A program made the translations under genes and the position numbers. A DNA stretch of 64,000 nucleotides from Rubrivivax gelatinosus IL144 (lineage in GTDB: Bacteria; Pseudomonadota; Gammaproteobacteria; Burkholderiales; Burkholderiaceae_C): contig NC_017075.1 in NCBI RefSeq assembly GCF_000284255.1, positions 3,286,001 to 3,350,000 on the forward strand, given 5' to 3'. Shown one piece after another: positions 36,323-45,518 of this stretch. Below the pieces are notes generated by a model. It saw nothing but the letters and a program-made list of their open reading frames with translations. It was not told the origin of the DNA and did not search any database. The first letter of the stretch is position 1. Each line of letters begins with the position of its first letter.

Positions 36323-37864
36323 TCAGTCCAGGCGGAAACCGCCGACCAGCGAGGTCAGCCGGCGCGCCTGCTCGCGCAGGCTGGCCGCCGCCGCGGTCGA
36401 CTGCTCGACCAGCGCCGCGTTCTGCTGCGTCGACTGCTCGATCTGCACGATCGCCGCGTTGACGCCGACGATGCCTTCGCTCTGCTCGGCGGTCGTCGCG
36501 CTGATGCCGTCGACGACCTCGCCGACACGCTGCACCGCGGCGACGATCTCGTCCATCGAGCGCCCGGCGTCGCCGACGCTGCGTGTGCCGAGCTCGACCT
36601 CGCGCACCGAGTCGTCGATCAGCGCCTTGATCTCGCGCGCCGCCTGGGCGCTGCGCTGGGCCAGCGTGCGCACCTCGCCGGCGACGACCGCGAAGCCGCG
36701 GCCCTGCTCGCCGGCACGCGCCGCCTCGACGGCGGCATTGAGCGCCAGGATGTTGGTCTGGAAGGCGATGCCGTCGATCGTGCCGATGATCTCGGCGACC
36801 CGCCGGCTGCTGCGGTGGATGGCTTCCATCGAGCGCACCAGGTCGCGCACGACGGTGCCGCCGTCGCCGGCGACCGTGCCCGCCGAACGCGCCAGCTCGT
36901 TGGCGCTGCGCGCCGATTCGGCCGTCTGGCGCACCGTGCCGGTGAGCGACTGCATCGTGCTGGACGTCTCCTCCAGGCTGGAGGCCGTGCTCTCGGTGCG
37001 CGCGCTCAGATCGGCGTTGCCGGCGGCGACCTCGCTGCTGGCGACCTCGATCGATTCGGCGACCTCGTGCACCTGGCCGACCAGGGCGCGCAGCGACTGC
37101 TGCATGCGCACGATCTCGTTGCCGAGCTGCACCGTCTCGACCTCGCCGGGCTGCAGCGCGATGTTCTCGGCCAGGTCGCCGGCCGCGATGCGGCGTGCCG
37201 TGGCCTGCAGCGCCGCCAGCGGCCCGGTGATGCCGCGCGACAGCGTCCAGCCCATCACGACGGCGGCGATGCTGGCCAGCAGCGAGACGACGACCGCCGT
37301 CCAGCGCAAGGCTTCACTGGCGGCCTGGACGCCGGCGCCGATCTCGCGCTGGCGCTGCTGCTGGTAGGCCAGCACCTGACGCGCCTGCTCGATGTACTCG
37401 GCGGTGACCTTCTGGAACGCCGCGCCCTCGGCCGCGACCCTGGCGGCGTCACCGCGCGCGGCCAGCAGCGCCTTGCGCTGGTCGAGGTAGCGCAGCCGCA
37501 CCTGGCTCATCGCCTCGATGCCGCGGCGCCCTTCGTCGGTCGTCTCCAGCTCGGTGTAGCGCTTGACGATCTCGCTGGTGCGCGCCGTCACCGACTTCAT
37601 CTTGTCGCCGAAGACCTGCTCCAGCACGTCGTCGGAAGACAGCCCGATCGCCAGCGCGCGCTGCGAGTTGACGGCGATGTTCTGGTACCACTCCTGCGCC
37701 AGCGACAGGCGCTCGGCCTGGGCCTCGACCAGCTCGGCGCTGAGGCGCTCGACGCGCCCGATCTGCAGCAGCACCGCCGCCAGCACGACCAGCATCAGCG
37801 CGACGATGAATCCGAACGCCAGCGCCATGCGGGCGCCGATGCGCAGCCGAAACAGAAATGACAT
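36323..37864 (-). CDS. Methyl-accepting chemotaxis protein
   Basis: This 513-residue membrane receptor has a first transmembrane helix at about 13-35 ([20 protein letters not shown]). A four-helix-bundle type periplasmic domain of about 150 residues follows, then a second helix at about 187-210, a HAMP domain to about 262, and the cytoplasmic signalling coiled coil. The hairpin tip [20 protein letters not shown] is fully conserved for binding CheA and CheW. The ligand is unknown. The gene ends seven bases from the convergent secreted-protein gene, and a 112-base gap with an inverted repeat separates it from the export operon upstream. No other chemotaxis genes are nearby. Confidence 0.93.
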   Translation of the reverse strand: MSFLFRLRIGARMALAFGFIVALMLVVLAAVLLQIGRVERLSAELVEAQAERLSLAQEWYQNIAVNSQRALAIGLSSDDVLEQVFGDKMKSVTARTSEIVKRYTELETTDEGRRGIEAMSQVRLRYLDQRKALLAARGDAARVAAEGAAFQKVTAEYIEQARQVLAYQQQRQREIGAGVQAASEALRWTAVVVSLLASIAAVVMGWTLSRGITGPLAALQATARRIAAGDLAENIALQPGEVETVQLGNEIVRMQQSLRALVGQVHEVAESIEVASSEVAAGNADLSARTESTASSLEETSSTMQSLTGTVRQTAESARSANELARSAGTVAGDGGTVVRDLVRSMEAIHRSSRRVAEIIGTIDGIAFQTNILALNAAVEAARAGEQGRGFAVVAGEVRTLAQRSAQAAREIKALIDDSVREVELGTRSVGDAGRSMDEIVAAVQRVGEVVDGISATTAEQSEGIVGVNAAIVQIEQSTQQNAALVEQSTAAAASLREQARRLTSLVGGFRLD

Positions 37865-37879
37865 GCAAAAACGGCGGGG

Positions 37880-37909
37880 TGTCAGATATGCAAAATGATA
37901 TCCATGACA
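37880..37909. promoter_or_regulatory. AT-rich dyad upstream of the chemotaxis receptor gene
   Basis: The arms TGTCA-GATAT (37880-37889) and ATATC plus TGACA (37898-37902 and 37905-37909) are inverted, with a two-base bulge in the right half. The dyad starts 16 bases before the receptor start codon. It is a plausible regulator site overlapping the promoter. Confidence 0.4.
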
Positions 37910-37976
37910 CCGCCGCCGTCATGCGGAGGATTGCACGAACGGCCGCCACGCAGCGGCCGGCGTGCCGCTCAGGCCG

Positions 37977-40463
37977 TCAGGGCAGCCACGACCACACCTG
38001 GACGTTGACGAAGCGCACCACCGCCTGGCTGAAGGCCTGCCAGACCGGCATCGTGCCGGCGTCGACCTTGGCGTAGCCGGTCATGCCCGACTTCAGCTCG
38101 CCATAGTGGTTGTCGACGACGGCGATGACCTTGACGATGCGCCCGGTCGGCTTGACGGTGACGTTGCCGTCGATGCGGTCGACCTTGCCGACGAAGGTGC
38201 GGTCGTTGAACGCATTCGGCCGCACGCGCACCGAGGCGCCGACCTTGACGTAGCCGATCTCGCTTTCGGGCACCTCGATCTCGACGGTCATCGAACCGAC
38301 GGCCTCGACGGTGGCGAAAGGCGCGCCCTTGTCGAGCACGCTGTTCAGCCGGTCCTTCAGGTGCAGCGACAGGATGGTGCCGTCGAAGGGCATGGCCATC
38401 ACGGTGCGGCCGGCGCGGCCTTCGATCTCGGCGCGCTGCTGGACCAGCGACTGCAGCGTCGCCTCTTCGGCGGCGATGCGGTCCGGCGGCGTGCCGGCCT
38501 TGACCAGCGCCAGCGAGGCCTCGCGCGAGGTGACTTCGCGGCGATCGACCTCGGCTTCCTTGCGCGCGCTGTCGAGTTCCTCGAAGGAGATGGTGCGCTC
38601 CTTGTACATGCGCTCCAGGCGCGGCACGCGCTCGCCGCTGAACTGGGCGCGCTGGCGCGCGATGTCCAGGTCGCTCTGCGCGACCGCGACCTCTTCCTTG
38701 CGCGGCTTGGACTTCAGCTCGGCGACGACAGCCTTCTGCGCCGCGATGCGCGCGTCGAAGGTCTGCAACTGCGCCGTCAGGTCGGTGCTGGCGACACGCG
38801 CGATGACCATGCCCTTGGCGACCGACTCGCCGCCGTCGTAGTTGACTTCCTCGACGACGCCGCCGATGTCGGTCGTGATGACCTGGCGCGCCGCCGGGAA
38901 GATCTCGAAGTCGCCGCCGGCGTCGTACGGGTACGGCAGGAACAGCAGCAGGATGAAGGTGACGACCAGCGCCCGCTTCATGTAGTACCAGGTGCGGCTC
39001 TTGGGCGCCTCGGCCTGCGCGGCGTCGGCGGTTTCCGACGGCAGCGCGCGCTTGCGCCAGCGCTCGAACTGCTGCGAGCGCTCGTAGGCCCGCGTGATCA
39101 TCTTGAAGCGGTTCGTCGTCCGCATCGCCAGGAAGACGCCGAGCGCGACGACGACGATCAGCGCCGCGCCGCCCAGGCGCATCTCCTTGATCAGGAAGTG
39201 GCCGCTGACGTAGACGATCAGCAGCACGACGAGGTAGGCGTAGACGAAGCTGGCGAGCGCGAAGGTCGTCAGCAGCATCTGGCCGCGCTCGGTGCTGGCG
39301 CCGCCGCGCACGCGGTCGAGGAAGGCGCGGTAGGCCTTGCCGCGCAGCTGCGGCTCGTCGACGAAGGCGGCCAGCAGGTGGTAGCCGTTGCCCTTGACCA
39401 GCGGGTTGCCGCCCTCGACGAGCAGGTTCACCGCGCACAGGAAGGTCAGGCCCAGACCGATGTTGGCCAGGCCCTCGTAGCGGCCGCGCGCGTTGTACCA
39501 GAGCAGCACGCCGATGCTGAACAGCAGCACGCGCGTGAGCAGCGGGCCGGCGTGCATCCACATGCGCTCGCGCCGCGACAGCTGCATCGTGTGCCGGATC
39601 GGCACCATGAAGCGCGGGAAGAAGCCGAAGCGCAGGCCGATGCCGAAGTCGCCCAGGCTGGCGCGGAACTTCTGCGCCACCAGCGACTGCGTCAGCACGA
39701 CGGCCAGGTTGATCGTCACCAGGCTGAACAGCGCGTGCACGGCCAGCGTCGTCGCGCTGCGCAGCGAGTTGACGTCGCTCCACAGCGTGTCGAAGTTGCG
39801 CAGCGCCAGGATCAGCGCCACCAGCGCGACCAGCGGCAGCAGGTAGATCGCGTACTTGACGGGCTCGAGGATCGGCAGCAGCCGGCTGGCCAGCGGCTGC
39901 ATCGGGAAGAACTTGAACAGCTGGCGCGTCTGGCGCGGGTCCAGGCTGTCGGCCTCGTTGACGCCGGCCGGCAGCACCGCGTCCTCGGGCAGCTCGTCGG
40001 GCGCGCCCGGCGTCGGGCCGGGAGCCGGCGCCGCGGCCGGCGCGGCCCCGGGCTTCGGTCCCTGCGAGGCCATCTTGACCGCCAGTTCCTCGAAGGACTT
40101 CGGCTTGACCAGGCCCTGCTCCAGCGCGTAGCCCTGGCGCGTGAACGGCTTGAGCAGCGGGTGCTTGGCGGCTTCCTCGTCGAGCAGCTTCTGGTCGGCC
40201 AGTTGCGCGAAGAAGGTCATCACCTCGTGCTCGCTGATCTCGCGGCCGAAGCGGTCGGCGAAGACCGACAGCAGCTTCTCGGCGGTCTCGCAGCCGGGCA
40301 GCACCTCGAGCACGAAGAACTGCCACTGCTCGACGTCGTAGGTCTTGTCGGCGAGCTTGTCGCGCAGCACGTAGCTCGTCTTGTCGCCCCGGACGATGCG
40401 GAAGGCCTGGAGGCGGCGCGGCAGGTAGGCGGGCAGCGCCACCAGCTTGGTTTGGTCACTCAT
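37977..40463 (-). CDS. Fusion of PqqD-like domain, degenerate M50-like membrane core and HlyD adaptor
   Basis: This 828-residue inner-membrane protein is the last gene of the six-gene operon. Residues about 20-95 resemble a PqqD-type winged helix (SYVLRDKLADKTYDVEQWQF). A Pro/Ala linker follows. Residues about 200-510 contain seven to eight hydrophobic segments and the sequence NPLVKGNGYHLL at 353-364. This is the counterpart of the M50 metalloprotease motif NPxxKxDGY, but with Asn for the metal-binding Asp and with no HExxH in the helix where it should be. Residues about 525-828 form a HlyD/membrane-fusion adaptor with a lipoyl-like strand (GGVVEEVNYDGGESVAKGMV), a coiled-coil hairpin and a beta-barrel. 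It probably links the inner membrane to the outer-membrane factor encoded just upstream; the two genes overlap by four bases. Protease activity is unlikely. Confidence 0.82.
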   Translation of the reverse strand: MSDQTKLVALPAYLPRRLQAFRIVRGDKTSYVLRDKLADKTYDVEQWQFFVLEVLPGCETAEKLLSVFADRFGREISEHEVMTFFAQLADQKLLDEEAAKHPLLKPFTRQGYALEQGLVKPKSFEELAVKMASQGPKPGAAPAAAPAPGPTPGAPDELPEDAVLPAGVNEADSLDPRQTRQLFKFFPMQPLASRLLPILEPVKYAIYLLPLVALVALILALRNFDTLWSDVNSLRSATTLAVHALFSLVTINLAVVLTQSLVAQKFRASLGDFGIGLRFGFFPRFMVPIRHTMQLSRRERMWMHAGPLLTRVLLFSIGVLLWYNARGRYEGLANIGLGLTFLCAVNLLVEGGNPLVKGNGYHLLAAFVDEPQLRGKAYRAFLDRVRGGASTERGQMLLTTFALASFVYAYLVVLLIVYVSGHFLIKEMRLGGAALIVVVALGVFLAMRTTNRFKMITRAYERSQQFERWRKRALPSETADAAQAEAPKSRTWYYMKRALVVTFILLLFLPYPYDAGGDFEIFPAARQVITTDIGGVVEEVNYDGGESVAKGMVIARVASTDLTAQLQTFDARIAAQKAVVAELKSKPRKEEVAVAQSDLDIARQRAQFSGERVPRLERMYKERTISFEELDSARKEAEVDRREVTSREASLALVKAGTPPDRIAAEEATLQSLVQQRAEIEGRAGRTVMAMPFDGTILSLHLKDRLNSVLDKGAPFATVEAVGSMTVEIEVPESEIGYVKVGASVRVRPNAFNDRTFVGKVDRIDGNVTVKPTGRIVKVIAVVDNHYGELKSGMTGYAKVDAGTMPVWQAFSQAVVRFVNVQVWSWLP

Positions 40464-41932
40464 CGGGAGGTCGCGGTCGTGGGGGCGGTGGAGGCGGTGA
40501 CGGCCGGCAGCGACCAGCCGCCGCCCAGAGCCTTGTAGAGGGAGACCAGCGCGTCGGCGCGGGCGTAGCGGGTCTGGTTCTGCAGCTGCTCGCCCGAGGC
40601 CAGCGAGCGTTCGGCGTCCAGGACCTGGAAGTAGTCGTCGCGGCCCAGCTCGTAGCGGCGCTGGGCCACATCCCGCTGGCGCACGAGCACGGCGACGTTC
40701 TCGTCGCGCAGCGCCATCTGCGTCTCGATCTTCTGCCGGCTGACGAGCGCGTCCTGCACCTCGTGCAGCGCGGTCTGCACCGACTTCAGGAACTCGACGG
40801 CGGCCTGGCGCTGCTGCGCCTCGGCCTCGCGCACCTGGCCGGTCAGCCGCCCGCTGGTGAAGATCGGGCCGAAGAAGCTCAGGCCGAAGCTGCCGAAGTT
40901 GGAGGTCAGCTTGTCCAGCGTGCCCAGCTCGGTGCTGGCGAAGCCCGAGCTGCTGGTCAGCCCGATGGTCGGATAGAACTCGGCCTTGGCGACGCCGATG
41001 CGCGCGTTGGCCGAGATCAGGGCCTGCTCGCGCTCGCGCACGTCGGGCCGCTGGGCGAGCAGGTCCGCCGGCAGGCCGCCGGGAACGACCGGCAGCTTCA
41101 GCGCCTGCAGCGTGCCGCGCGGCAGCGCCCCGGGGTTGCGCCCGGCGAGCGCGCCCAGCGCGTTCTCCAGCGCCGCGATCTCGGCTTGCTTGGCCGGCAC
41201 CTCGGCGGCACGCTGCTGCCATTGCGAGCGTGCGTGCAGCACCGGCAGCTCGGAGCTGCCGCCGTTGTCGTAGCGCGATTGCGCCAGCGCCAGCGTGTCG
41301 GCCTCGACCTGCACGCTGCGCTCGAGCAGCTCGAGCTCGCGGTCCAGCGACAGCAGGCGCAGATAGCCGGACGCGGCCTTGGCGACCATCGCCATCTCCA
41401 GCGCGCGCCGGCCTTCCTGGCCGGCCATCAGGTTGGCCACCGCCGACTCGTCGGCGCGCCGCAGCTTGCCCCAGACGTCCAGCTCCCAGCGGATCGCGCC
41501 GGAAATCGTGTAGTTGTTGTCCACCGGCAGCGTGCCGCGGTTCAGCGGCTGCTGGCGGTTCTCGCTCAAGGTGTCGCGCGTGCGCTGGCCTTCGTAGCCC
41601 ACCTGCGGCATGCCCTCGGAGCGGCTGATCTGCAGATAGGCGTCGAGCTGCTCGACGCGGTGGGCGGCGATGCGGATGTCGGGGTTGTTCGCGAGCACGT
41701 CGCGCACCAGCGTGTCGAGCTGCGGGTCGCCGAAGGCCGACCACCAGGCGGTGTCCAGCACCCGGGGCGCCGCGGCCTGCGGCGCCGAAGCGGCGGCGGC
41801 GTAGCTCGCCGGCAGCTCGACCTCGGGACGGCGGTAGTCGGGGCCGGTGGTGCAGCCGGACAGCGCGGCGAGCGCCGCGAAGGCGGCAGCTGCGAGCGCG
41901 ACGGGCGAACGGAGAGGACGGATGACGGGCAT
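40460..41932 (-). CDS. NodT-family outer-membrane efflux lipoprotein (TolC-like)
   Basis: This 490-residue outer-membrane factor has a lipoprotein signal with lipobox LSGC, then TTGPDYRRPEVELPASY, the usual NodT/RND-OMF opening. It has the WWSAFGDPQLDTLV motif and two outer-membrane efflux repeats, including LLAQRPDVREREQALISANA and DDYFQVLDAERSL. It forms a trimeric channel across the outer membrane and periplasm. Its stop overlaps the start of the PqqD/M50/HlyD fusion gene, so these two should form the exit pathway. Neither an ABC ATPase nor an RND or MFS pump is in the operon. Confidence 0.92.
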   Translation of the reverse strand: MPVIRPLRSPVALAAAAFAALAALSGCTTGPDYRRPEVELPASYAAAASAPQAAAPRVLDTAWWSAFGDPQLDTLVRDVLANNPDIRIAAHRVEQLDAYLQISRSEGMPQVGYEGQRTRDTLSENRQQPLNRGTLPVDNNYTISGAIRWELDVWGKLRRADESAVANLMAGQEGRRALEMAMVAKAASGYLRLLSLDRELELLERSVQVEADTLALAQSRYDNGGSSELPVLHARSQWQQRAAEVPAKQAEIAALENALGALAGRNPGALPRGTLQALKLPVVPGGLPADLLAQRPDVREREQALISANARIGVAKAEFYPTIGLTSSSGFASTELGTLDKLTSNFGSFGLSFFGPIFTSGRLTGQVREAEAQQRQAAVEFLKSVQTALHEVQDALVSRQKIETQMALRDENVAVLVRQRDVAQRRYELGRDDYFQVLDAERSLASGEQLQNQTRYARADALVSLYKALGGGWSLPAVTASTAPTTATSR

Positions 41933-41945
41933 GGGGTCGGGATCT

Positions 41946-42359
41946 CTACTCGCGCTCGCTGCGCTCCAGGACGTCGAGCGCCAGCGCCTCGATCTCGCGC
42001 ACGCGCAGGAGCCGCGTCTGCAGCTCCAGCAGCATCGCCTCGAACCAGCGCACCTGGTACTCGAGCTGGCGCCGCTCTTCGATGATGTCCTCGATCGGCG
42101 CGTTGGCCGGGGGCTGGCCGTGCTCGTCGAAGAGGATCTTGATCGACTCGGCGACCTGGCGGTTGCCGTTGATGTAGTGGACCTGCTTCTCGACGAACTT
42201 CTTCGCCTTGCGCGCCTTGAACTCGCGCAGCAGCGCGTCGCGCAGGCCACGCTGCGCCGGCGACAGCCGGCTCAGGTCGGGGTGCGTCGTGACCGGCTTG
42301 CCGTCGATCGGGCCGAGCTTGGGGCGCTGGCCCAGCGGGGGAGTGTCGGAGTCGCTCAT
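41946..42359 (-). CDS. Small helical protein of unknown function in the export operon
   Basis: This 137-residue soluble protein starts at ATG 42359, just after the sulfotransferase stop (TGA GGCG ATG); another ATG at 42374 would overlap that gene. The N-terminal 30 residues are Pro-rich. The remainder is strongly helical and charged (LLREFKARKAKKFVEKQVHY, then ERRQLEYQVRWFEAMLLELQ) and predicts a coiled coil of about 60 residues. No signal peptide, membrane segment or known domain is seen. Its position between the sulfotransferase and the outer-membrane factor suggests an adaptor or scaffold in the same process. Confidence 0.65.
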   Translation of the reverse strand: MSDSDTPPLGQRPKLGPIDGKPVTTHPDLSRLSPAQRGLRDALLREFKARKAKKFVEKQVHYINGNRQVAESIKILFDEHGQPPANAPIEDIIEERRQLEYQVRWFEAMLLELQTRLLRVREIEALALDVLERSERE

Positions 42360-42363
42360 CGCC

Positions 42364-43269
42364 TCAATAACCAAATTCGCGCGCGAGTTCGACGACCTCG
42401 GGCTTCAGGCTCTGGCCGTCCTCGCGCCAGGGCACCGGCTTGTCCAGCGACGGCACCTTCACCTTGTGCGGGCGGAAGGTCGGGCCGGAGAGGAAGTTCG
42501 GGTCGTTGCCGAACAGCGCGTCCAGCGGCCCGAAGCAGGCGAACGGCGAGCGTTCGGGATGCATCATCTCGTCGAGCGCGTCGGCGTCGTCGCGGATGCC
42601 CAGCCAGCGGCAGATCATGCCGAGGAACTTCGGAGGGTCGTTCATCACGTCCTCGCCGCGGATGCGCATCTGGCGCTCGGCCGGGATCGTGTCGAGGAAG
42701 TTCAGGATGTTGATGTTCAGGTCGTACCAGGCGAACTGCGGCTCGACGATCGCGCGGTCTTCGAGGAAGTCGATCGAGTTGACGAACAGCGCGAAGGTGC
42801 CGTCGTACAGGCTCATCACCGACTTGCACTGGCCCACCGGGTGGCGCGTCAGGTGCAGGTAGCGCGCGTCGGGGAAGGTCTCGCGGATGCGCAGCAGGCG
42901 CTGGATGTCCACCGTGTAGGCAGGGCTCTTCTCGACGGCGATCAGCGGGTCGATCTTGTCGACCAGCTCACGGTAGATCTGGCCGGTGGACAGGTTCTGG
43001 CGCGCGGCGCACCAGTGGTTGGCCATGCGCACGCTGTCCATCGTCTGCTCACCGCCGTAGATCTCGGCGACGGCGCGCAGCAGGCCGTGGCGCGTCTTGG
43101 CCTCGCTGCCCATCTCGTCGGTGGAGCGCACCCACAGGTCGACGAGGCGCTCGACGTTGAACAGGCACAGCTCCGGCAGGCCGAAGCACTGCGGATGCTG
43201 GCCGAGCATCGCGTTCATCAGCGAGGTGTAGGACCTCGGCGGCGCCAGCAGGAACAGCGGTGCGGCCAT
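42364..43269 (-). CDS. PAPS-dependent sulfotransferase family protein
   Basis: This 301-residue cytoplasmic protein belongs to the sulfotransferase family (Sulfotransfer_3-like). The 5'-phosphosulfate-binding loop is FLLAPPRSYTSLMNAML at residues 6-22. The 3'-phosphate-binding motif is LHLTRHPVGQCKS at about 138-150, with the expected Arg and Ser. An EKSPAY element at 113-118 corresponds to the substrate and catalytic region. It would transfer sulfate from PAPS to a hydroxyl or amine on a lipid, sugar or peptide. Its start codon directly abuts the stop of the AlkP-type gene. The cysQ-cysDNC genes 2.4 kb away produce and recycle its co-substrate, and the synthase operon nearby may make an acceptor. 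Confidence 0.85.
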   Translation of the reverse strand: MAAPLFLLAPPRSYTSLMNAMLGQHPQCFGLPELCLFNVERLVDLWVRSTDEMGSEAKTRHGLLRAVAEIYGGEQTMDSVRMANHWCAARQNLSTGQIYRELVDKIDPLIAVEKSPAYTVDIQRLLRIRETFPDARYLHLTRHPVGQCKSVMSLYDGTFALFVNSIDFLEDRAIVEPQFAWYDLNINILNFLDTIPAERQMRIRGEDVMNDPPKFLGMICRWLGIRDDADALDEMMHPERSPFACFGPLDALFGNDPNFLSGPTFRPHKVKVPSLDKPVPWREDGQSLKPEVVELAREFGY

Positions 43270-44088
43270 TCAGCCCAGCCGCCCCTCGACGAAGGGAACC
43301 TCGAAGCACTTCTCGTGCATGATCGGCCCGTGGCCGAAGAAGCCGTCCTCGCCGAACAGTTCGCCGTGGTCGGCGGTGACGATGAAGTGGGTGTTCGGCG
43401 GCGCCATGTCCATGATGCGGCCGATCTGCGCGTCGCAGTACTCGATGCATTTGATCTGCTGCAGCCGCAGCATCTCCATCTGGCCGGGCTCGAAACCACG
43501 CTTGCCCTGCGTCGCCTCGGCCACCGCGTCCATGCCCTTCAGCGCGCCGTGCAGCCCCGAGATGTGCGGCAGGTCGGCGCCCGACAGCATGTACGGGTAG
43601 TGCGTCTCGCCGACGTTGAAGAAGTAGTAGTGCGGCTCGTCGTCCGGGAACTCCATCTCCGCGACCATGCCCTTGAAGTCGTTGTGGTTGGGCATGAGCT
43701 TGTAGTCGTCGAAGTCGCGGCTGATCAGCGTGCTCTTGTTGAGCACCGGCATCGAGACCTTGGCGACGGTGCGGTAGCCGAGCTTGCGCAGCACCTTGGG
43801 CAGCGACAGGTCGGGCAGGAACTCCTTGAACGCGATGTCGGCGCAGCCGGTGCGCTCGCGCCACTGCGCGAACTCGTCCTTGTAGACCTCGGAGGCGAAG
43901 ACGTCCTTCGGGCTGGTGTGCGGCAGCATGCCCATCGCGAAGGTGTGGTGCGACGGCGCCGTCCACGACGCGTACGAGTAGCGCTTCTGCGCCGCGCCCA
44001 GGCGGTCGACGTTGGGCGTTTTCGCGCTGACGAAGCTGTCGTAGCGGCAGCTGTCGAGGACGATGAAGACGATGTGGTTCAGGCTCAT
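43270..44088 (-). CDS. AlkP-superfamily (sulfatase-like) hydrolase
   Basis: This 272-residue protein starts at MSLNHIVFIVLDSCRYDSF, with metal Asp D12. The nucleophile region reads SWTAPSHHTFAMGMLPH (T43 or S46) and the late metal site is VTADHGELFGEDGFFGHGP. The sulfatase consensus Cys/Ser-x-Pro-x-Arg, needed for formylglycine, is absent. A phosphohydrolase or phosphotransferase role is therefore more likely than sulfate ester cleavage, although databases may label it sulfatase. It is short for the family and lacks a signal peptide or membrane anchor. It is the second gene of the export operon, between a lipoprotein gene and the sulfotransferase. Confidence 0.78.
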   Translation of the reverse strand: MSLNHIVFIVLDSCRYDSFVSAKTPNVDRLGAAQKRYSYASWTAPSHHTFAMGMLPHTSPKDVFASEVYKDEFAQWRERTGCADIAFKEFLPDLSLPKVLRKLGYRTVAKVSMPVLNKSTLISRDFDDYKLMPNHNDFKGMVAEMEFPDDEPHYYFFNVGETHYPYMLSGADLPHISGLHGALKGMDAVAEATQGKRGFEPGQMEMLRLQQIKCIEYCDAQIGRIMDMAPPNTHFIVTADHGELFGEDGFFGHGPIMHEKCFEVPFVEGRLG

Positions 44089-44108
44089 TCGGATTCCTTC
44101 CGGCGCGC

Positions 44109-45518
44109 TCAGGGCAGCGCGATCTGCAGCAGGCCGCTGAGGTTGGTGACGCTGCCCGAGACGAGCGGCGCGCCACCGACGATGACCAGCGGATAGTTCT
44201 GCAGCACCCAGACCGGCGAGCCGACGTACTGGGTGGTGAGTTCGGCGTAGAACATCGAGCCGGGCTGCTGGTTGCTGAGGTCGGCGCGCAGCACGCCCTG
44301 GTCGTTGAGCGCCGCGTCGACGACGTTGTAGGTGCCGGCATCGCCGTCCAGCGTGATCGTGGCCCACTGCACGCCGCTGGAGAGCAGGTCCGGCCCGACG
44401 AAGCTGCCCGGGAAGATGCTCGCCTGGCCGTCCTGCAGGCCGGCCATCCACTGCACGCGGCCGTCGCCCAGCGTGCTGTTGCCGACCGACAGCAGCACCT
44501 TGGACTCGCCGACGTAGGCGATGCGGAAGCTCAGGCCCACGCCGCCACTGGTCGTCGGCGTGGCGGTGAACACGCCGTCGGCGACCGTCAGCGCGTAGCT
44601 CTTCATGTAGCCGCTGCCGCAGGCGGTGGCGTAGAGCACCTCGTTGTCGTTCTCGCAGACCTGCAGCACGTTGCCCGAGACACGCGCCGTCGCCGGGTGC
44701 GTCGTCGCGCCGCTGCCGTCTGCGGCGACGCGGCGGAACATCAGGTCGTAGTTGCCGGCCGCGCCGGTGGTCGTGGTGAGGAAGCTGTTGGCCGCGATGT
44801 ACGGCGTGGCCGTGCCGCCGAGCACGTGCACGCCGACGATGACGCCGTCGCCGCTGCGCAGCCGCTCCGGGCCGCTGCCGACGATGAAGCCGCCGTTGCC
44901 GTCGTCGGCGAAGCTGCGCGTGTCGGAGACGCCGTTGCCGCTGATCGTGTAGCTGCCGGCGTCGAAGTCGACCGTCATCTGGTAGGCCTTGCCGTCGGCG
45001 GCGTAGACCTCGTACGAGGCGTTGCGCGCGTCGTAGGCGGCGGTGGTCGCGCTGACCGTGTTGTCGCTGGTGTCCTCGTCCTGCGCGGTGGTGGCGACCG
45101 CGGTGGCGACGACGTTGCCGCGCGCGTCCGACGGCAGCGTCACCGTGTACTTGAAGATCAGCTGGCGCTGCGCCGGCAGCTTGTCGATCGTCGTGCTGGC
45201 GCCCAGCGTCGTCGGGCAGACGGCGCTGCCGGCGCTGGTGCAGCTGACCGTCGGCGTGCCGACGTCGACACCGGCCACCGACCAGGCCAGCGTCACCGGC
45301 GCCGAGTCGACCAGCGCGGTGTTCGCGACGATGACCGTGAAGGTGACCGGCGCGCCCGAGGCGGTGCTGGCCTGCACCGTCTGGGTGAGCGAAATGTCGG
45401 CCGTCTCGCGGCTCTCGCCGGTGCTGCGACCGCCGCCGCAGGCGGCCAGTGCAAACGTCGCGGCAAGGATCAGCCCCTTCGCGGCAATGGCCGCGAACTT
45501 CCCAACGCTTCTACGCAT
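44109..45518 (-). CDS. Lipoprotein with Ig-like N-terminal region, first gene of the export operon
   Basis: This 469-residue protein has a lipoprotein signal: basic MRRSVGKFAAIAAKG, a hydrophobic core and lipobox LAAC with C27. The mature protein is rich in Thr, Ser, Gly and Val. Residues about 40-150 resemble a bacterial Ig/DUF11-type beta-sandwich (APVTFTVIVANTALVDSAPV). The remaining 300 residues are beta-rich, with segments such as YQMTVDFDAGSYTISGNG and VQWATITLDGDAGTYNVVDA, but no named domain is recognised. It should be anchored in a membrane facing the periplasm or cell surface. The five genes downstream follow with gaps of 0-20 bases or small overlaps. Confidence 0.75.
   Translation of the reverse strand: MRRSVGKFAAIAAKGLILAATFALAACGGGRSTGESRETADISLTQTVQASTASGAPVTFTVIVANTALVDSAPVTLAWSVAGVDVGTPTVSCTSAGSAVCPTTLGASTTIDKLPAQRQLIFKYTVTLPSDARGNVVATAVATTAQDEDTSDNTVSATTAAYDARNASYEVYAADGKAYQMTVDFDAGSYTISGNGVSDTRSFADDGNGGFIVGSGPERLRSGDGVIVGVHVLGGTATPYIAANSFLTTTTGAAGNYDLMFRRVAADGSGATTHPATARVSGNVLQVCENDNEVLYATACGSGYMKSYALTVADGVFTATPTTSGGVGLSFRIAYVGESKVLLSVGNSTLGDGRVQWMAGLQDGQASIFPGSFVGPDLLSSGVQWATITLDGDAGTYNVVDAALNDQGVLRADLSNQQPGSMFYAELTTQYVGSPVWVLQNYPLVIVGGAPLVSGSVTNLSGLLQIALP

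Noticed and set aside
37977..40463. Annotation as an active M50 site-2 protease
   Set aside because: No HExxH motif is found in the membrane part, and the Asp of the NPxxKxDGY motif is replaced by Asn.
43270..44088. Annotation as a true sulfatase
   Set aside because: The C/S-x-P-x-R formylglycine motif is missing; the nucleophile region is of the phosphohydrolase kind (TAPSH).
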